From Kribbella pittospori (lineage in GTDB: Bacteria; Actinomycetota; Actinomycetes; Propionibacteriales; Kribbellaceae): 64,000 nucleotides of DNA. Of this stretch, positions 16,788 through 26,051 are shown piece by piece. Each line of letters starts with the position of its first letter. Within the stretch, counting starts at the first letter, position 1. Position numbers and translations under genes: made by a program. The stretch covers positions 248,001 to 312,000 of the forward strand of contig NZ_SJKB01000003.1 in NCBI RefSeq assembly GCF_004331465.1, in the 5' to 3' direction. The notes under the pieces were generated by a model, which was given only the letters and a program-made list of their open reading frames with translations, did no database searches and was not told the origin of the DNA.

Positions 16788-18749
16788 TTACGGCAACGGT
16801 AGTTGGACGAGATCGCGGTCGGCGAGACCCCACACGACGTGCCGCCGGCCGGCCACCGGAGTCAGCTGGGGCACGGTGTACCACCCGTCACCGAGGTTGT
16901 TCACCAGCAGCTCCGCCTCGGTCAGGCCGGGCCCGAGCCGGTACAGATTGCCGCCGAAGTTCGTTTCACCATAGACCCCGGAGCTGTCGGTGAAGATCTG
17001 GCCGTAGCCCGACAACTTGTTGGTGCCACGGACGACCGCCTTCGTCTTGAGGTCGTAGGTGAACCAGCCGCCGCTGGTCCGCTTGAGTGCGCCGTACAGG
17101 ATGCCGTCCTTGACCGCGACGCTCTGGATCGAGCGCTCACCGGCGAGCGGTTCGACGGTCCACAGCAGTTGCCGGCGGCGGAGGTCGAACGCTGCGATCG
17201 CGGCCGAGGTCCGGGTCGGCGTGATCCCGCCACCACCGACGACGTCGCCGCCGATGTACGCGATGCCGTCGTCGATCGCGACCGTCATCACGCTCTGGTC
17301 CGGGAGGACGCCGTAGTGAACGTCCAAGGCCCCGGTCCTCGGGTCCAGGAGGGTGAGCGCGCCGGTGAGCTTGCCAGTGCCTGGTGCCGACGCGATCGCG
17401 AGCAGCTTGGATTTCGGGTCGTACGCCGCCTGCCACGGGCGCTGCTGGTCGTGGCCGATCGTCCCGAAGCTGTGGACCTCGTTGCTCCGCGGGTTGATCC
17501 CCACCACCTCGGTGCTCGGGTAGAGAGCGCTGTACAGCTCTCCCCGCAGCCAGGTCAGGGTCTTCGCCTCACCTGGCACCCGAATCCGCCGACCGGGGCC
17601 TGCACCTGGTGGGACGGTGTGCTCGGTGACGACCCAGTGGCCGCCGACGTACAGGTGCGGATCGCCGAGCTGGATCGACTGGGGCTTGTCCGCCGCCGGG
17701 GTGAAGCCGGCGTCGATCAGGTCGAGCAACTCGAACTCGCCGGTGGTGAGGTCGAGCAACCAGAGCACCCCGGATCCGGTCGAGCCCAGAAGGGTGGTCG
17801 CGTCGAGGAGGTGGAGCCTGCGGTGCTCGTCTGCCGGTGCCGGGTTGGCGACCGCGGTGAGCGTTGTGTCGCTCGGACCGCACGACCAGACCGTCCCGGA
17901 GCCGCGGGTCGTGACGTACGCCGTACCGTCCGCGCCGACTGTGATCGCGTCGATGCTGGTCTCGCCCGCGGGCAGCGCGACGGTCCGGACGTCGGTGCCG
18001 TCGAGCGCCATGCTGGAGAGCGCTCCGTCACTGCCTGCGAACAGCCGGTCGGTTGTCGCCGCGAACGGACCGAACTTCTGCCCGCGGAGCGGCTCGGGCG
18101 TCAGGTCGCGGAACTCGCCGGTGCTCCGGTCGTAGCCGATCAGCGCCGACGGCGTGTAGATCCCGGCGTACACGAAGTTGCCCGCGGCACCGACGTACCG
18201 GCCGTACTGCGCTCCGGCGACCGGCGTGCCGATGCGGGTGAGGGCGTTGGTGCTGGGGTCGATCTGCCAGATCGTGCCGTTCGGATAGCTGACTGCGAAG
18301 ACCTGGCCGTCGGGCGCGGTCACCATGTCCCAGACGAACCCGCCGGCTCCGGCCAGGCTTCCGACGCGGGTGACCGAGCCGGTGACCGGGTCGAAGCAGT
18401 ACACGTCCGCGACCGGGTACAGGCCGACGTACACCTTGCCGGCGGCAACCGTGATACCCCAGCCACCCTCGCCGACCGGGAGTTCGACGGTCCTGGTGAC
18501 CTTTCGCGTGGTCAGATCGACCTCGCTCAGTCGCGGTGGCACGATGCCCCGGCTGACGACGTACGCGTGCCCTTCGTGGACGGCCATCGCGACGACGGCC
18601 GCGGTCAGGCAGGCGGGACCGAAGGTCGGCAGAGTCGTCCCGTCGATCGTCCCGTCGATCGGGCCGTCGCCGGCCACGGCGACGCTGGGGACGGCTGTGG
18701 CCACGGTCGTGATCGCGGCTCCGGCGAGGAGCGTACGGCGCGAGATCAT
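16788..18749 (-). CDS. Tat-exported beta-propeller protein
   Basis: A 653-residue protein with a twin-arginine signal (MISRRTLLAGAAITTVA, cleavage near AVAGDG) and about seven or more repeated PQQ/YVTN-like blades with Gly-Asp turns, for example VTAPDGQVFAVSYPNGTIWQ and YGALKRTSGGWFTYDLKTK. It is a paralogue of the product of the next gene upstream, with a similar length and blade layout. Such propellers can be carbohydrate lyases, PQQ-like enzymes or binding scaffolds; no PQQ-specific Trp-docking motif or lyase active site was recognised with confidence. The ATG at 18749 is 4 nt after the upstream stop. It lies in the operon leading to the DegT and amidohydrolase genes. Confidence 0.7.
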   Translation of the reverse strand: MISRRTLLAGAAITTVATAVPSVAVAGDGPIDGTIDGTTLPTFGPACLTAAVVAMAVHEGHAYVVSRGIVPPRLSEVDLTTRKVTRTVELPVGEGGWGITVAAGKVYVGLYPVADVYCFDPVTGSVTRVGSLAGAGGFVWDMVTAPDGQVFAVSYPNGTIWQIDPSTNALTRIGTPVAGAQYGRYVGAAGNFVYAGIYTPSALIGYDRSTGEFRDLTPEPLRGQKFGPFAATTDRLFAGSDGALSSMALDGTDVRTVALPAGETSIDAITVGADGTAYVTTRGSGTVWSCGPSDTTLTAVANPAPADEHRRLHLLDATTLLGSTGSGVLWLLDLTTGEFELLDLIDAGFTPAADKPQSIQLGDPHLYVGGHWVVTEHTVPPGAGPGRRIRVPGEAKTLTWLRGELYSALYPSTEVVGINPRSNEVHSFGTIGHDQQRPWQAAYDPKSKLLAIASAPGTGKLTGALTLLDPRTGALDVHYGVLPDQSVMTVAIDDGIAYIGGDVVGGGGITPTRTSAAIAAFDLRRRQLLWTVEPLAGERSIQSVAVKDGILYGALKRTSGGWFTYDLKTKAVVRGTNKLSGYGQIFTDSSGVYGETNFGGNLYRLGPGLTEAELLVNNLGDGWYTVPQLTPVAGRRHVVWGLADRDLVQLPLP

Positions 18750-18753
18750 CGGC

Positions 18754-20709
18754 TCACTTCTCCCGGGGCAGGTTGCCGATGCGGACCAGATCCCGGCCCT
18801 TGATCGTGTAGAGGGCGTCGCCGGTGGGCGACGTCGTGATCAGCGGATAGCTGTAGATCTGCGCGGCCAATCCGTCGACGACCGTGGTCACGGTCGGCGC
18901 GCCCGTGCGGTTCGGGACGAGTTGGAACACGCGCTTGCTGTCCGTCCCGAAGAGTCCGGAGCGTGCGATCGTCAGCCGGCTCTGACTGGTGCCGAGGACA
19001 TCGGTCGAGAGCAGCTTGCCGGTGTGTGGATCCAGCACCGCGAGCCGTCCGTCGTCGGTGGTCGCGTAGAGCTTGCCGCGGTAGGTCAGGAGGTCGCTGT
19101 AGCTCTGCGCGCCGGCGAGTGGTGCGACCTCCCACAGCGTGCGGTTGCTGCGCAGGTCGAAGGCGACAACCGTTGCCTCCGGCAAGATGGGCGTTGTACC
19201 GAGGCTGTTGCGGGTGGCTCCGCCGAGATACGCGACGCCGGAGTCCGTGGTGACGGAACGGACCGACTGGTGCGGTACGACGCCGCGGTGGACCTCGCGG
19301 ACACCCGTGTCCAGGTGCTGCTCGGTGAGCGTTCCGTCGTACTTCCCGTAGTCGGGCTCGGTCGCGATGAGCCAGGTCCGCGAGCCGGCGTCGTAGGCGT
19401 CGTCGGTGGGGCGGGTCTGCTCGTTGCCGATCTGGCCGAGTTCGTGCAGGCCGGAGCCGTTCGGCTTCATCGCCCACAACCGCGCGAGCGTGTAGACGCC
19501 GAGGTAGACGTCATCGCCGACCGGGGTCAGGGTCTTGGCCTCACCTGGCAGGAAGGTGCGCGTGCTGGTGCCGGTGGCGAGATCGTGGACCTGGATGCCG
19601 GCCTTGCCGCTGACGAGCACCGAGGTCTTCGTGGCCGCGATCCCCATCGCCTGCTCGGGCGCGGGTGGCAGCCCGGCCTGGCCCAGGTCGGTGCCGCTGA
19701 ACGTCGCGCTCGCCTCGTCGAAGTCGACGACCTGGCTGGTCAGCTCGGCCCGGATCGTGGATCCGTCGATAAAGATTCGGTTGAAGTAGGCACCGTCGTA
19801 CGGCGAACCGAGCGGTGTGAGCGTGCTGTCGCGGTACCTGTAGAGCGTCCCGGACGGGCGGGTGCCGAGGTAGACGTCGCCGGTCGGCTGGTCGATCGTG
19901 ATGGCGGTGACGTACTGGTCTCCGCCGGGTGTCTGCACCTCGACCGGGTTGCTCAGGTCGGCGGTGTCGAACAGCAGCATCGTGCCGGTCGGAGAGAGGC
20001 CGGCGGCGAGTGTGGATCCGGACAAGGTGAGCGTCGCGACGAACGTGCGGTCGGCGTACTTGGCCGGAAGAACGTCGTGGCGATCGCCGGTCGCACGGTC
20101 GATGGCGATCAGGTGGGCCTTGGTGCCGACGCCCGCGTAGATGGTGGTCGCGTCGGCGGCGATGCTGCGCACGTACTGCTCGCCGGCGATCGCCGCGCCG
20201 TACGACTTGGTCGTGCCGCTGGCCGGGTCGTACTCGTGGACGGCGCCGTCGGGGTAGGTGCCGGCGACGATCTTGCCGTCCGGCGTGGCGGCGATCGACC
20301 AGATGAACGAGCCGAACTGCGCGACCTTGGTGGCGGTGCCGGTCGTGGTGTCGATGCGGTAGATGTCGCCGGGGGTGTACAGACCGACGTACAGGTCGGT
20401 GCCGATGTGTGCCATCGCCCAGGCGCCGGCGCCGGTGGGGAGCGCGAGCTTGTGATCGACGGTGCGCGTGACCGGGTCGAAGGCACCGACCTGCACCGGG
20501 GAGACACCGGACGTCACTGTCCAGATCCGGTCACCGACCTGCTCGGCGACGCTGGTCGAGGTGACGGCGGACGCCGGGCCGAGGGTGTCGATCGTGACCG
20601 GTGTTTCGGGCTTGGCCGGAACCTCGGCCTCGGCGGTGACTCCAACACTCAGCAGGGCTGCGCAAACGACGATGGTGCCGATCAGTCTCCGTGTGAACCG
20701 CTTGTCCAC
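18754..20709 (-). CDS. Secreted beta-propeller protein, first gene of operon
   Basis: A 651-residue exported protein. The signal is RFTRRLIGTIVVCAALLSVG with probable cleavage after AEA; the Arg pair could make it a Tat or Sec substrate. The mature part is a repetition of propeller blades with motifs such as ATPDGKIVAGTYPDGAVHEY, and it ends VRIGNLPREK. The start is a GTG at 20709 with GGGAGG a few nt upstream. The regulatory palindrome at 20737-20756 lies 27 nt before the start. It is co-transcribed with the paralogue at 16788-18749, so the two may act together on an extracellular polymer or glycoside. The enzymatic role is unproven. Confidence 0.7.
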   Translation of the reverse strand: MDKRFTRRLIGTIVVCAALLSVGVTAEAEVPAKPETPVTIDTLGPASAVTSTSVAEQVGDRIWTVTSGVSPVQVGAFDPVTRTVDHKLALPTGAGAWAMAHIGTDLYVGLYTPGDIYRIDTTTGTATKVAQFGSFIWSIAATPDGKIVAGTYPDGAVHEYDPASGTTKSYGAAIAGEQYVRSIAADATTIYAGVGTKAHLIAIDRATGDRHDVLPAKYADRTFVATLTLSGSTLAAGLSPTGTMLLFDTADLSNPVEVQTPGGDQYVTAITIDQPTGDVYLGTRPSGTLYRYRDSTLTPLGSPYDGAYFNRIFIDGSTIRAELTSQVVDFDEASATFSGTDLGQAGLPPAPEQAMGIAATKTSVLVSGKAGIQVHDLATGTSTRTFLPGEAKTLTPVGDDVYLGVYTLARLWAMKPNGSGLHELGQIGNEQTRPTDDAYDAGSRTWLIATEPDYGKYDGTLTEQHLDTGVREVHRGVVPHQSVRSVTTDSGVAYLGGATRNSLGTTPILPEATVVAFDLRSNRTLWEVAPLAGAQSYSDLLTYRGKLYATTDDGRLAVLDPHTGKLLSTDVLGTSQSRLTIARSGLFGTDSKRVFQLVPNRTGAPTVTTVVDGLAAQIYSYPLITTSPTGDALYTIKGRDLVRIGNLPREK

Positions 20710-20736
20710 AAGGCCTCCCGGGATGAGCCAACCGCT

Positions 20737-20795
20737 ATTACGGTCATGGCTGTAATTATCCCGGAACCCTACGCGGGCCCGATTCGGGGCGTCAA
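20737..20795 (-). promoter_or_regulatory. Promoter and palindromic operator of the propeller-DegT-amidohydrolase operon
   Basis: On the minus strand there is a TTGACG -35 (20795-20790), a possible TAGGGT -10 18 nt further (20771-20766) and a better-matching GATAAT hexamer (20760-20755). A 20-nt imperfect palindrome centred on CATG spans 20737-20756. Read toward the gene it contains CATGACCGTAA, identical to an 11-mer in the promoter of the second operon (34801-34811). The position next to the start of transcription suggests repression. The regulator gene ending at 20800 is the obvious candidate for the binding protein. Confidence 0.62.
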
Positions 20796-20799
20796 CAGG

Positions 20800-22014
20800 T
20801 CAGAGGTGGACGCGGTAGATGATCAGCGGGCGGCCGCTGCTGGGGCCCGCCTGGGTGCCGGTGGCGTCGGCCAGGCCGGCACGTTCGAGGCGGTTGAGGA
20901 CGCGGCGGGCGGTGCGCGGCTGGATGCCGAGGTGATCGGCGACCGTGCGGGTGGTGAGACCGGCCTCCGGGGTCGCGTGGACCAGCTCTTGGAGTCGTTC
21001 GAGGGTGGCCTTGGACAGGCCGGCGCGTTGAGCCAGCAGTTGGAGCTTCGAGCGTTGCTGCGCGCGGGGTGCGCCGCCGCCGACCAGGACCAGGTCGATG
21101 TCGTTGCGCAGCGAGATCACGGCCGCCGTTCGCCCCGCGGTCTTCGCGCGGCCGAGGGCGCGTCGGGCCAGCGCCTCGGTCTCGGTGCCCGAGCCGCCGA
21201 TGCCGAACCCGATCCGCACCGGTCCGAACTGCTCCTTGAGCCTGTTCAGCATGCCGAGCTCGGTGAACGCCGCTGTCGCCTGCTCCAGTGGTCCCCGCGT
21301 GGCCACGACCAGGAACCGCTTGTCGTCGTACCGGATGACGCTGCCGCCAAGCGAGCCGGCCTCGCGACGCAGCGCGCTCTCGCCCTCGGCTGCGATCTCG
21401 ACCAGGCCGAGCGCGATCTGCGCATCGTCGCTGCGCAAAGCGTCGTGGACCAGGAGCAGACCGTTGACCGCCGCGCGGACCGAGTGGACGGAAGGCGCCA
21501 GCCGGAGCGTCGTCTGCTCGGTCCGGAGTTTCTCGTACGCCGACCGGATGCAGGTGATGGCGACGGTCGCGCGAGCCTCGCGGTGGAACGCGAGTACGTC
21601 GTCGGAGCTGAGGCCGGGGCGATACGGGAGGACGCGGATGCCGCGGGTCGGCAGCCCGACCTCGTCGAGCGTCTCGTGCACCTGCGCCTCGTCCAGGATG
21701 TCGATGCTCATCGAGGTGATGTCGCGGCCCTCGCGGAGGAGCTGGACCAGCGCGCGCATCAGGGTCGCGCCGGTGTACTCGACGTGGACGGCCGGGCGGT
21801 CGAGGAGGTTGTTCGCAGCGGCGATCTGATACGGGACCACTCCGGTGAACAGCCAGGCGTCGACGGTGGGCGGCGCCTCGGCCATCACCTTCGGGGTGTC
21901 GGTCTCGCGGCGGTAGCGCAGCGGCACGACCTCGATACCGCGCTGGGAGGCGAGGACACGGCCGGTCGACGTGACCAGATCCGAGGGACCGACAACCCCG
22001 ATCGTCGTGACCAT
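20800..22014 (-). CDS. Transcriptional regulator: PrpR_N-like sensor, cyclase-like domain, C-terminal wHTH
   Basis: A 404-residue protein I cannot place in a named regulator family. Residues 1-190 look like a two-lobed sensor resembling PrpR_N (MVTTIGVVGPSDLV, then ILDEAQVHETLDEVGLPTRG). Residues about 200-310 resemble a GGDEF or nucleotide-cyclase-like ferredoxin fold (RYDDKRFLVVATRG, then RIGFGIGGSGTETEALARRA), a pattern also seen in CdaR/PucR-type regulators, without a GGDEF active site. Residues about 345-404 form a winged HTH (TRTVADHLGIQPRTARRVLN). GAGGAGGA at 22028-22021 supports the ATG at 22014. It lies directly upstream of, and in the same direction as, the five-gene operon, and probably controls it and the operon at 34849. 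Confidence 0.68.
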   Translation of the reverse strand: MVTTIGVVGPSDLVTSTGRVLASQRGIEVVPLRYRRETDTPKVMAEAPPTVDAWLFTGVVPYQIAAANNLLDRPAVHVEYTGATLMRALVQLLREGRDITSMSIDILDEAQVHETLDEVGLPTRGIRVLPYRPGLSSDDVLAFHREARATVAITCIRSAYEKLRTEQTTLRLAPSVHSVRAAVNGLLLVHDALRSDDAQIALGLVEIAAEGESALRREAGSLGGSVIRYDDKRFLVVATRGPLEQATAAFTELGMLNRLKEQFGPVRIGFGIGGSGTETEALARRALGRAKTAGRTAAVISLRNDIDLVLVGGGAPRAQQRSKLQLLAQRAGLSKATLERLQELVHATPEAGLTTRTVADHLGIQPRTARRVLNRLERAGLADATGTQAGPSSGRPLIIYRVHL

Positions 22015-22131
22015 CCGCGGTCCTCCTCACTGTGCGCACCTGTCCGGCGCGCTCAGTCTCACCAGATCACCGACCCCCTGCAAGAACGCGCGCCGTACGC
22101 GGCCGTCCGAGGGTTCCGCTAGGTTTCGAGC

Positions 22132-22764
22132 ATGACGCGCACACTCGCCACCAGTCACGGTTGGGTTGCCCAAGGTACGGCGCTCTGCGCGAGAGCGCTC
22201 GCGGACGCGGATCTCGACGCCCCGTCGTCGCTCCCCGGATGGACGCGCAAGCATGTCGCCGCGCACCTGTCCAACAACGCCGAGGCGCTCGGCAACCTGG
22301 TGCACTGGGCGCGGACCGGCGAGGAGCGCCGGATGTACACGTCGCCGGAGCAGCGGAATTCCGACATCGAAGCTGGCGCGCAGCGTCCCGCCGATGAGCT
22401 GGTGCAGCGGTTCCAGGTCACCGCGCAGTCCCTGGCCGAGGCCATGTCGGCGCTGACCGAGGAGCAGTGGCAGGCCGAGGTGCGGAGTGCGCAGGGGCGC
22501 CCGATCCCGGCGACCGAGGTGGCGTGGATGCGCAGCATGGAGGTGATGGTCCACGCCGTCGATCTCGATGCCGGCGTCACGTTCGCCGACCTGCCGACCG
22601 ACTTCCTCGAGGAACTCTGCGCCGACATCCGGGCGAAGAGCGAGACCGATCCGCAGGTGCACGGTCCGCTGCCCCAGCGGGCGGCGTACCTGACCGGCCG
22701 TTCCTATGAGGATGTGCTCACGCCTGACGGCAAGCCCGCACCACCGCCGCCGCCCTGGTTGTAA
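22132..22764 (+). CDS. Maleylpyruvate isomerase family mycothiol-dependent enzyme
   Basis: A 210-residue protein of the mycothiol-dependent maleylpyruvate isomerase / DinB-like fold. The first part has the family motif LPGWTRKHVAAHLSNNAEAL with the metal-binding His, and further His and Asp residues occur in VMVHAVDLDAGV, which closes the metal site. The C-terminal Pro-rich end is probably disordered. Members isomerise maleylpyruvate or act in thiol-dependent detoxification. A TAGGTT -10 at 22120-22125 is 6 nt before the ATG, so it is probably leaderless. It is divergent from the regulator at 22014 and convergent with kup (3-nt gap). Confidence 0.83.
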   Translation: MTRTLATSHGWVAQGTALCARALADADLDAPSSLPGWTRKHVAAHLSNNAEALGNLVHWARTGEERRMYTSPEQRNSDIEAGAQRPADELVQRFQVTAQSLAEAMSALTEEQWQAEVRSAQGRPIPATEVAWMRSMEVMVHAVDLDAGVTFADLPTDFLEELCADIRAKSETDPQVHGPLPQRAAYLTGRSYEDVLTPDGKPAPPPPPWL

Positions 22765-22767
22765 GCG

Positions 22768-24699
22768 TCAGACCTCGACGTGCGACCCGATGATGACCGT
22801 CCGGTCGCGGGGCAGGTTGAAGTACTCGGCGGCGTCCGCGGTGATGTGTGACGTGGCGATGAACAGGTGCTTGCGCCACGTCGCCATCGTCGCCGCCGGC
22901 CCCTTGCGCAGCTCGATCTTGGACAGGAAGTACGACGCGTGCTCCAGATCGATCCTGCCCTCGGTCGCCTCCGGATCGAGCAAGGCCAGCGCCGCCGGGA
23001 CGTCCGGCGTCTCCATGTAGCCGAACCGCGCGGTGACGTGGAGGATGCCGTCGTCGCCGTGCCCGAGGTCGTCGGCGGTCATCCGCTGGTCGTCGGCGAC
23101 GCGAGGTACGGGCTCGGTCTCGATCGAGACGATCACGACATGCTCATGCCGCACCTGGTTGTGCTCGACGTTCGCCCGCAGGGCCAGTGGTGCCGTGGTC
23201 CGGCCGCGGTTCAGGAAGATCGCCGTCCCCGGAACCTCCTGAGACACCAGCCCGCCGGAGCGGAGCTCCTCGATGAACTCGTCCAGCGGACCCTCGAGCC
23301 GTCCGCGCTCGGCGGTGACGACCGCGCGGCCGCGCTGCCAGGTGGTCATGATCGTGAACGCGGTGATCGCGATCAGCAGCGGTAGCCACGCGCCGTGCAG
23401 CAGCTTGGTCAGGTTGGCGGCGACGAACAGTGCGTCGACCGTCAGCAGGGGTACGGCGCCGACGGCGATCAGCCACTTGGGGACGTGCCACCGGTAGTGG
23501 GCCACGTAGAAGAACAGCAGTGTGGTGATGGTGATCGTCCCGGTGACCGTCATGCCGTACGCGTAGGCCAGGGCAGCGGAACTGCGGAAGGCGAAGATCA
23601 GCGTCAGCACCGAGGTGAACAGCAGCCAGTTGATCCACGGGACGTAGATCTGTCCCATCGTGGTTGCCGAGGTGTGCGCCACCCGGAGCCGCGGCAGGTA
23701 CCCGAGTTGGGCCGCCTGGGACGCGACCGAGTACGCACCCGTGATGACCGCTTGGGACGCGATCACCGTGGCCGCGGTCGCGAGCAGCACCAATGGCAGC
23801 CGGCCCCAGTCGGGGACGAGCAGGAAGAACGGACTGCTGATGTTGCCCGGGTCCTGGAGGATCAGCGCTCCCTGCCCCAGATAGCTGAGCGTGCAGGCCG
23901 GGAGGACCAGGAAGAGCCAGCCGCGGCTGATCGCCCGGCGGCCGAAGTGACCCATGTCGGCGTACAGCGCCTCGGCGCCGGTGACCGCGAGCACGATCGC
24001 GGCCAGCGCGAAGAACGCGATGTGGAAGTGGCCGGCCAGGAACCCGATCGCGTACGTCGGCGAGAGCGCCTTGAGGATGTCCGGGTTGCCGACGATCCCG
24101 CCGATGCCGCAGGCACCGATCACCGCGAACCAGACGATCATCACCGGGCCGAACACCCGGCCGACCGTCTCGGTGCCGCGGCGCTGGACCAGGAACAGCA
24201 CGATGATGATCACGGCGGTGATCGGTACGACGTAGTGCCCGAGCGGCGGCTCGACGACCTTCAGGCCCTCGACCGCGGACAGCACCGAGATGGCTGGGGT
24301 AATCATGCCGTCGCCGAAGAACAGCGAGGCGCCGAACAGGCCCACGGCGGCCAGCACGGTCGCCGCCCGGCGCCGTCCGGGGTGGCTGGTCCGCCACTGG
24401 CGCAACAGCGTGATCAGCGCCATCACGCCGCCCTCGCCGTCGTTGTCGGCACGCATCGCCAGCAGGATGTAGGTCGTGGTCACGATGATCATCACCGACC
24501 AGAAGATCAGCGAGACGACCCCGTAGATGTTGCCGGTGCTGACCGGGACCGGGTGCGGGTCCTCGGGGTTGAACACGGTCTGCAACGTGTAGATCGGGCT
24601 GGTGCCGATGTCGCCGAACACCACTCCGAGTGCTGCCACGATCACCGCCAGCCGCACCGTGTCCCGCGCCGAGCCGTGAGGCGCACCAGAAGCATTCAC
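22768..24699 (-). CDS. kup: Potassium uptake protein Kup
   Basis: A 643-residue potassium/proton symporter of the KUP/HAK family in the inner membrane. The family signature GVVFGDIGTSPIYTLQT is at residues about 24-40, followed by about 12 membrane segments and FFGDGMITPAISVLSAVEGL. The cytoplasmic C-terminal domain spans about residues 455-643. It starts at GTG 24699, with a TAGGGT -10 element (24712-24707) 7 nt upstream, so transcription is probably leaderless and no c-di-AMP riboswitch leader is possible. It is divergent from the MFS gene at 24798, with 98 nt between them. Confidence 0.95.
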   Translation of the reverse strand: MNASGAPHGSARDTVRLAVIVAALGVVFGDIGTSPIYTLQTVFNPEDPHPVPVSTGNIYGVVSLIFWSVMIIVTTTYILLAMRADNDGEGGVMALITLLRQWRTSHPGRRRAATVLAAVGLFGASLFFGDGMITPAISVLSAVEGLKVVEPPLGHYVVPITAVIIIVLFLVQRRGTETVGRVFGPVMIVWFAVIGACGIGGIVGNPDILKALSPTYAIGFLAGHFHIAFFALAAIVLAVTGAEALYADMGHFGRRAISRGWLFLVLPACTLSYLGQGALILQDPGNISSPFFLLVPDWGRLPLVLLATAATVIASQAVITGAYSVASQAAQLGYLPRLRVAHTSATTMGQIYVPWINWLLFTSVLTLIFAFRSSAALAYAYGMTVTGTITITTLLFFYVAHYRWHVPKWLIAVGAVPLLTVDALFVAANLTKLLHGAWLPLLIAITAFTIMTTWQRGRAVVTAERGRLEGPLDEFIEELRSGGLVSQEVPGTAIFLNRGRTTAPLALRANVEHNQVRHEHVVIVSIETEPVPRVADDQRMTADDLGHGDDGILHVTARFGYMETPDVPAALALLDPEATEGRIDLEHASYFLSKIELRKGPAATMATWRKHLFIATSHITADAAEYFNLPRDRTVIIGSHVEV

Positions 24700-24797
24700 G
24701 GCCCGGACCCTACCGCGCAGGGGTGGCCATTCCGGCGACGACGTCGAGAAGCCGCAGGCCGCTCCGACGTACCAGGTGACCGAGAAGGAGGGACCTG

Positions 24798-26051
24798 ATG
24801 AGTCCGGAGCGGATCCTGCGCACGTACGTCACGCTGACGGCGGTGGCGACCGGGGCGTCGTCGATGATCTGGGGCATCAATACGTTGTTCCTGCTCGACG
24901 CCGGCCTGAGCATCGGCGAGACCTTCGCCGCGAACGCGTTCTTCACCGTCGGCATGATGCTGTTCGAGGTGCCTACCGGTGTCGTCGCCGACACGGTCGG
25001 CCGGCGGGCGTCGTACCTCCTCGGAGCGGCGACCCTGTTCGGGTCCACGCTGCTCTACCTGTTCCTTTGGCAGCACCATGCGCCGTTCGTCGCCTGGGCG
25101 GGTGCGTCGGCGTTGCTGGGGCTGGGGTTCACCTTCTTCAGTGGTGCGACCGAGGCCTGGCTGGTCGACGGCCTGCACGCGACCGGGTACGAAGGCGAGC
25201 TCGACGCCGCATTCGCGAAGGGCCAGATCGCGAACGGCGTCGCCATGCTGGTCGGCTCGATCTCCGGCGGCCTGCTGGCCCAGTGGACCAACCTCGGTGT
25301 CCCGTACGTCGTCCGCGCGGTCCTGCTCGCGGTCACGTTCGTGGTGGCGTGGCGGTCGATGCGCGACGTCGGCTTCACGCCGAAGCCGCGAGTGTCGGTG
25401 GCCGGTGAGATGCGCGGCATCCTGCGGGCGTCGCTGACTCATGGGCTGCTCAACCCGCCCGTCCGCTGGCTGATGCTCGCGGGTCTGTTCGGGGCCGGCG
25501 TCGGTGTGTACGGCTTCTACGCCGCGCAGCCGTATCTCCTCCAGCTGTACGGCAACCCCAACTCGTACGCGGTCGCCGGGCTGTCCGCCGGACTCGTTGC
25601 CGGTGCGCAGATCGTGGGCGGCGCCTCCGCGGCGTACCTGGCCCGTCTGTTCCGTCGTCGTACGACGCTCCTGCTCGTGGCGACCGGGGTCATCGTGGTG
25701 ACGCTGATGCTGATCGGCCTGGTCTCGGGCTTCTGGATGGCGCTCGTGCTGCTGAGCGTGTGGGCCATCATGTTCGCGGCGATCGGGCCGGTCCGGCAGG
25801 CGCTGCTGAACAGCCAGATCCCGTCGGCTCAGCGAGCGACCGTGTTGTCGTCGGACAACCTGCTCGCCTCCGGTGGCGGAGCGGTCATCCAGCCGACGCT
25901 CGGCCGGTCCGCGGATGTCTGGGGCTACGGCTCGGCGTACCTGATCAGCTCGGTGATCCAGCTCCTGGCCATACCGTTCCTGCTGCTGGCCGGACGGAGC
26001 TGGGCCCGGACCAGTCCGAAGCCCTTGGAATCGCTATCGTTGCCGGCGTGA
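24798..26051 (+). CDS. MFS transporter
   Basis: A 417-residue major facilitator permease with about 12 hydrophobic segments; the MFS motif A region is [26 protein letters not shown] at 24785-24791, 6 nt before the ATG, is the strongest ribosome-binding site of this part of the window. The stop overlaps the GTG start of the next gene (GTGA, 4 nt), a phosphotransferase of the chloramphenicol phosphotransferase type. An exporter coupled to a drug-modifying kinase suggests resistance to, or self-protection from, a toxic small molecule. Confidence 0.87.
   Translation: MSPERILRTYVTLTAVATGASSMIWGINTLFLLDAGLSIGETFAANAFFTVGMMLFEVPTGVVADTVGRRASYLLGAATLFGSTLLYLFLWQHHAPFVAWAGASALLGLGFTFFSGATEAWLVDGLHATGYEGELDAAFAKGQIANGVAMLVGSISGGLLAQWTNLGVPYVVRAVLLAVTFVVAWRSMRDVGFTPKPRVSVAGEMRGILRASLTHGLLNPPVRWLMLAGLFGAGVGVYGFYAAQPYLLQLYGNPNSYAVAGLSAGLVAGAQIVGGASAAYLARLFRRRTTLLLVATGVIVVTLMLIGLVSGFWMALVLLSVWAIMFAAIGPVRQALLNSQIPSAQRATVLSSDNLLASGGGAVIQPTLGRSADVWGYGSAYLISSVIQLLAIPFLLLAGRSWARTSPKPLESLSLPA

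Noticed and set aside
18325..22122. 1265-codon open frame opposite the propeller and regulator genes
   Set aside because: Low-complexity Val/Arg/Gly/Asp translation with no motif; the opposite strand has two signal peptides, repeated blades, an HTH and ribosome-binding sites.
22015..22131. Possible third copy of the CATG-centred operator upstream of the regulator gene
   Set aside because: No sequence in this gap matches CATGACCGTAA or the palindrome beyond chance, so auto-regulation through the same site is not supported.
24700..24797. Possible c-di-AMP (ydaO) riboswitch before kup
   Set aside because: The probable transcription start is at the kup start codon, and no ydaO-like leader is present.
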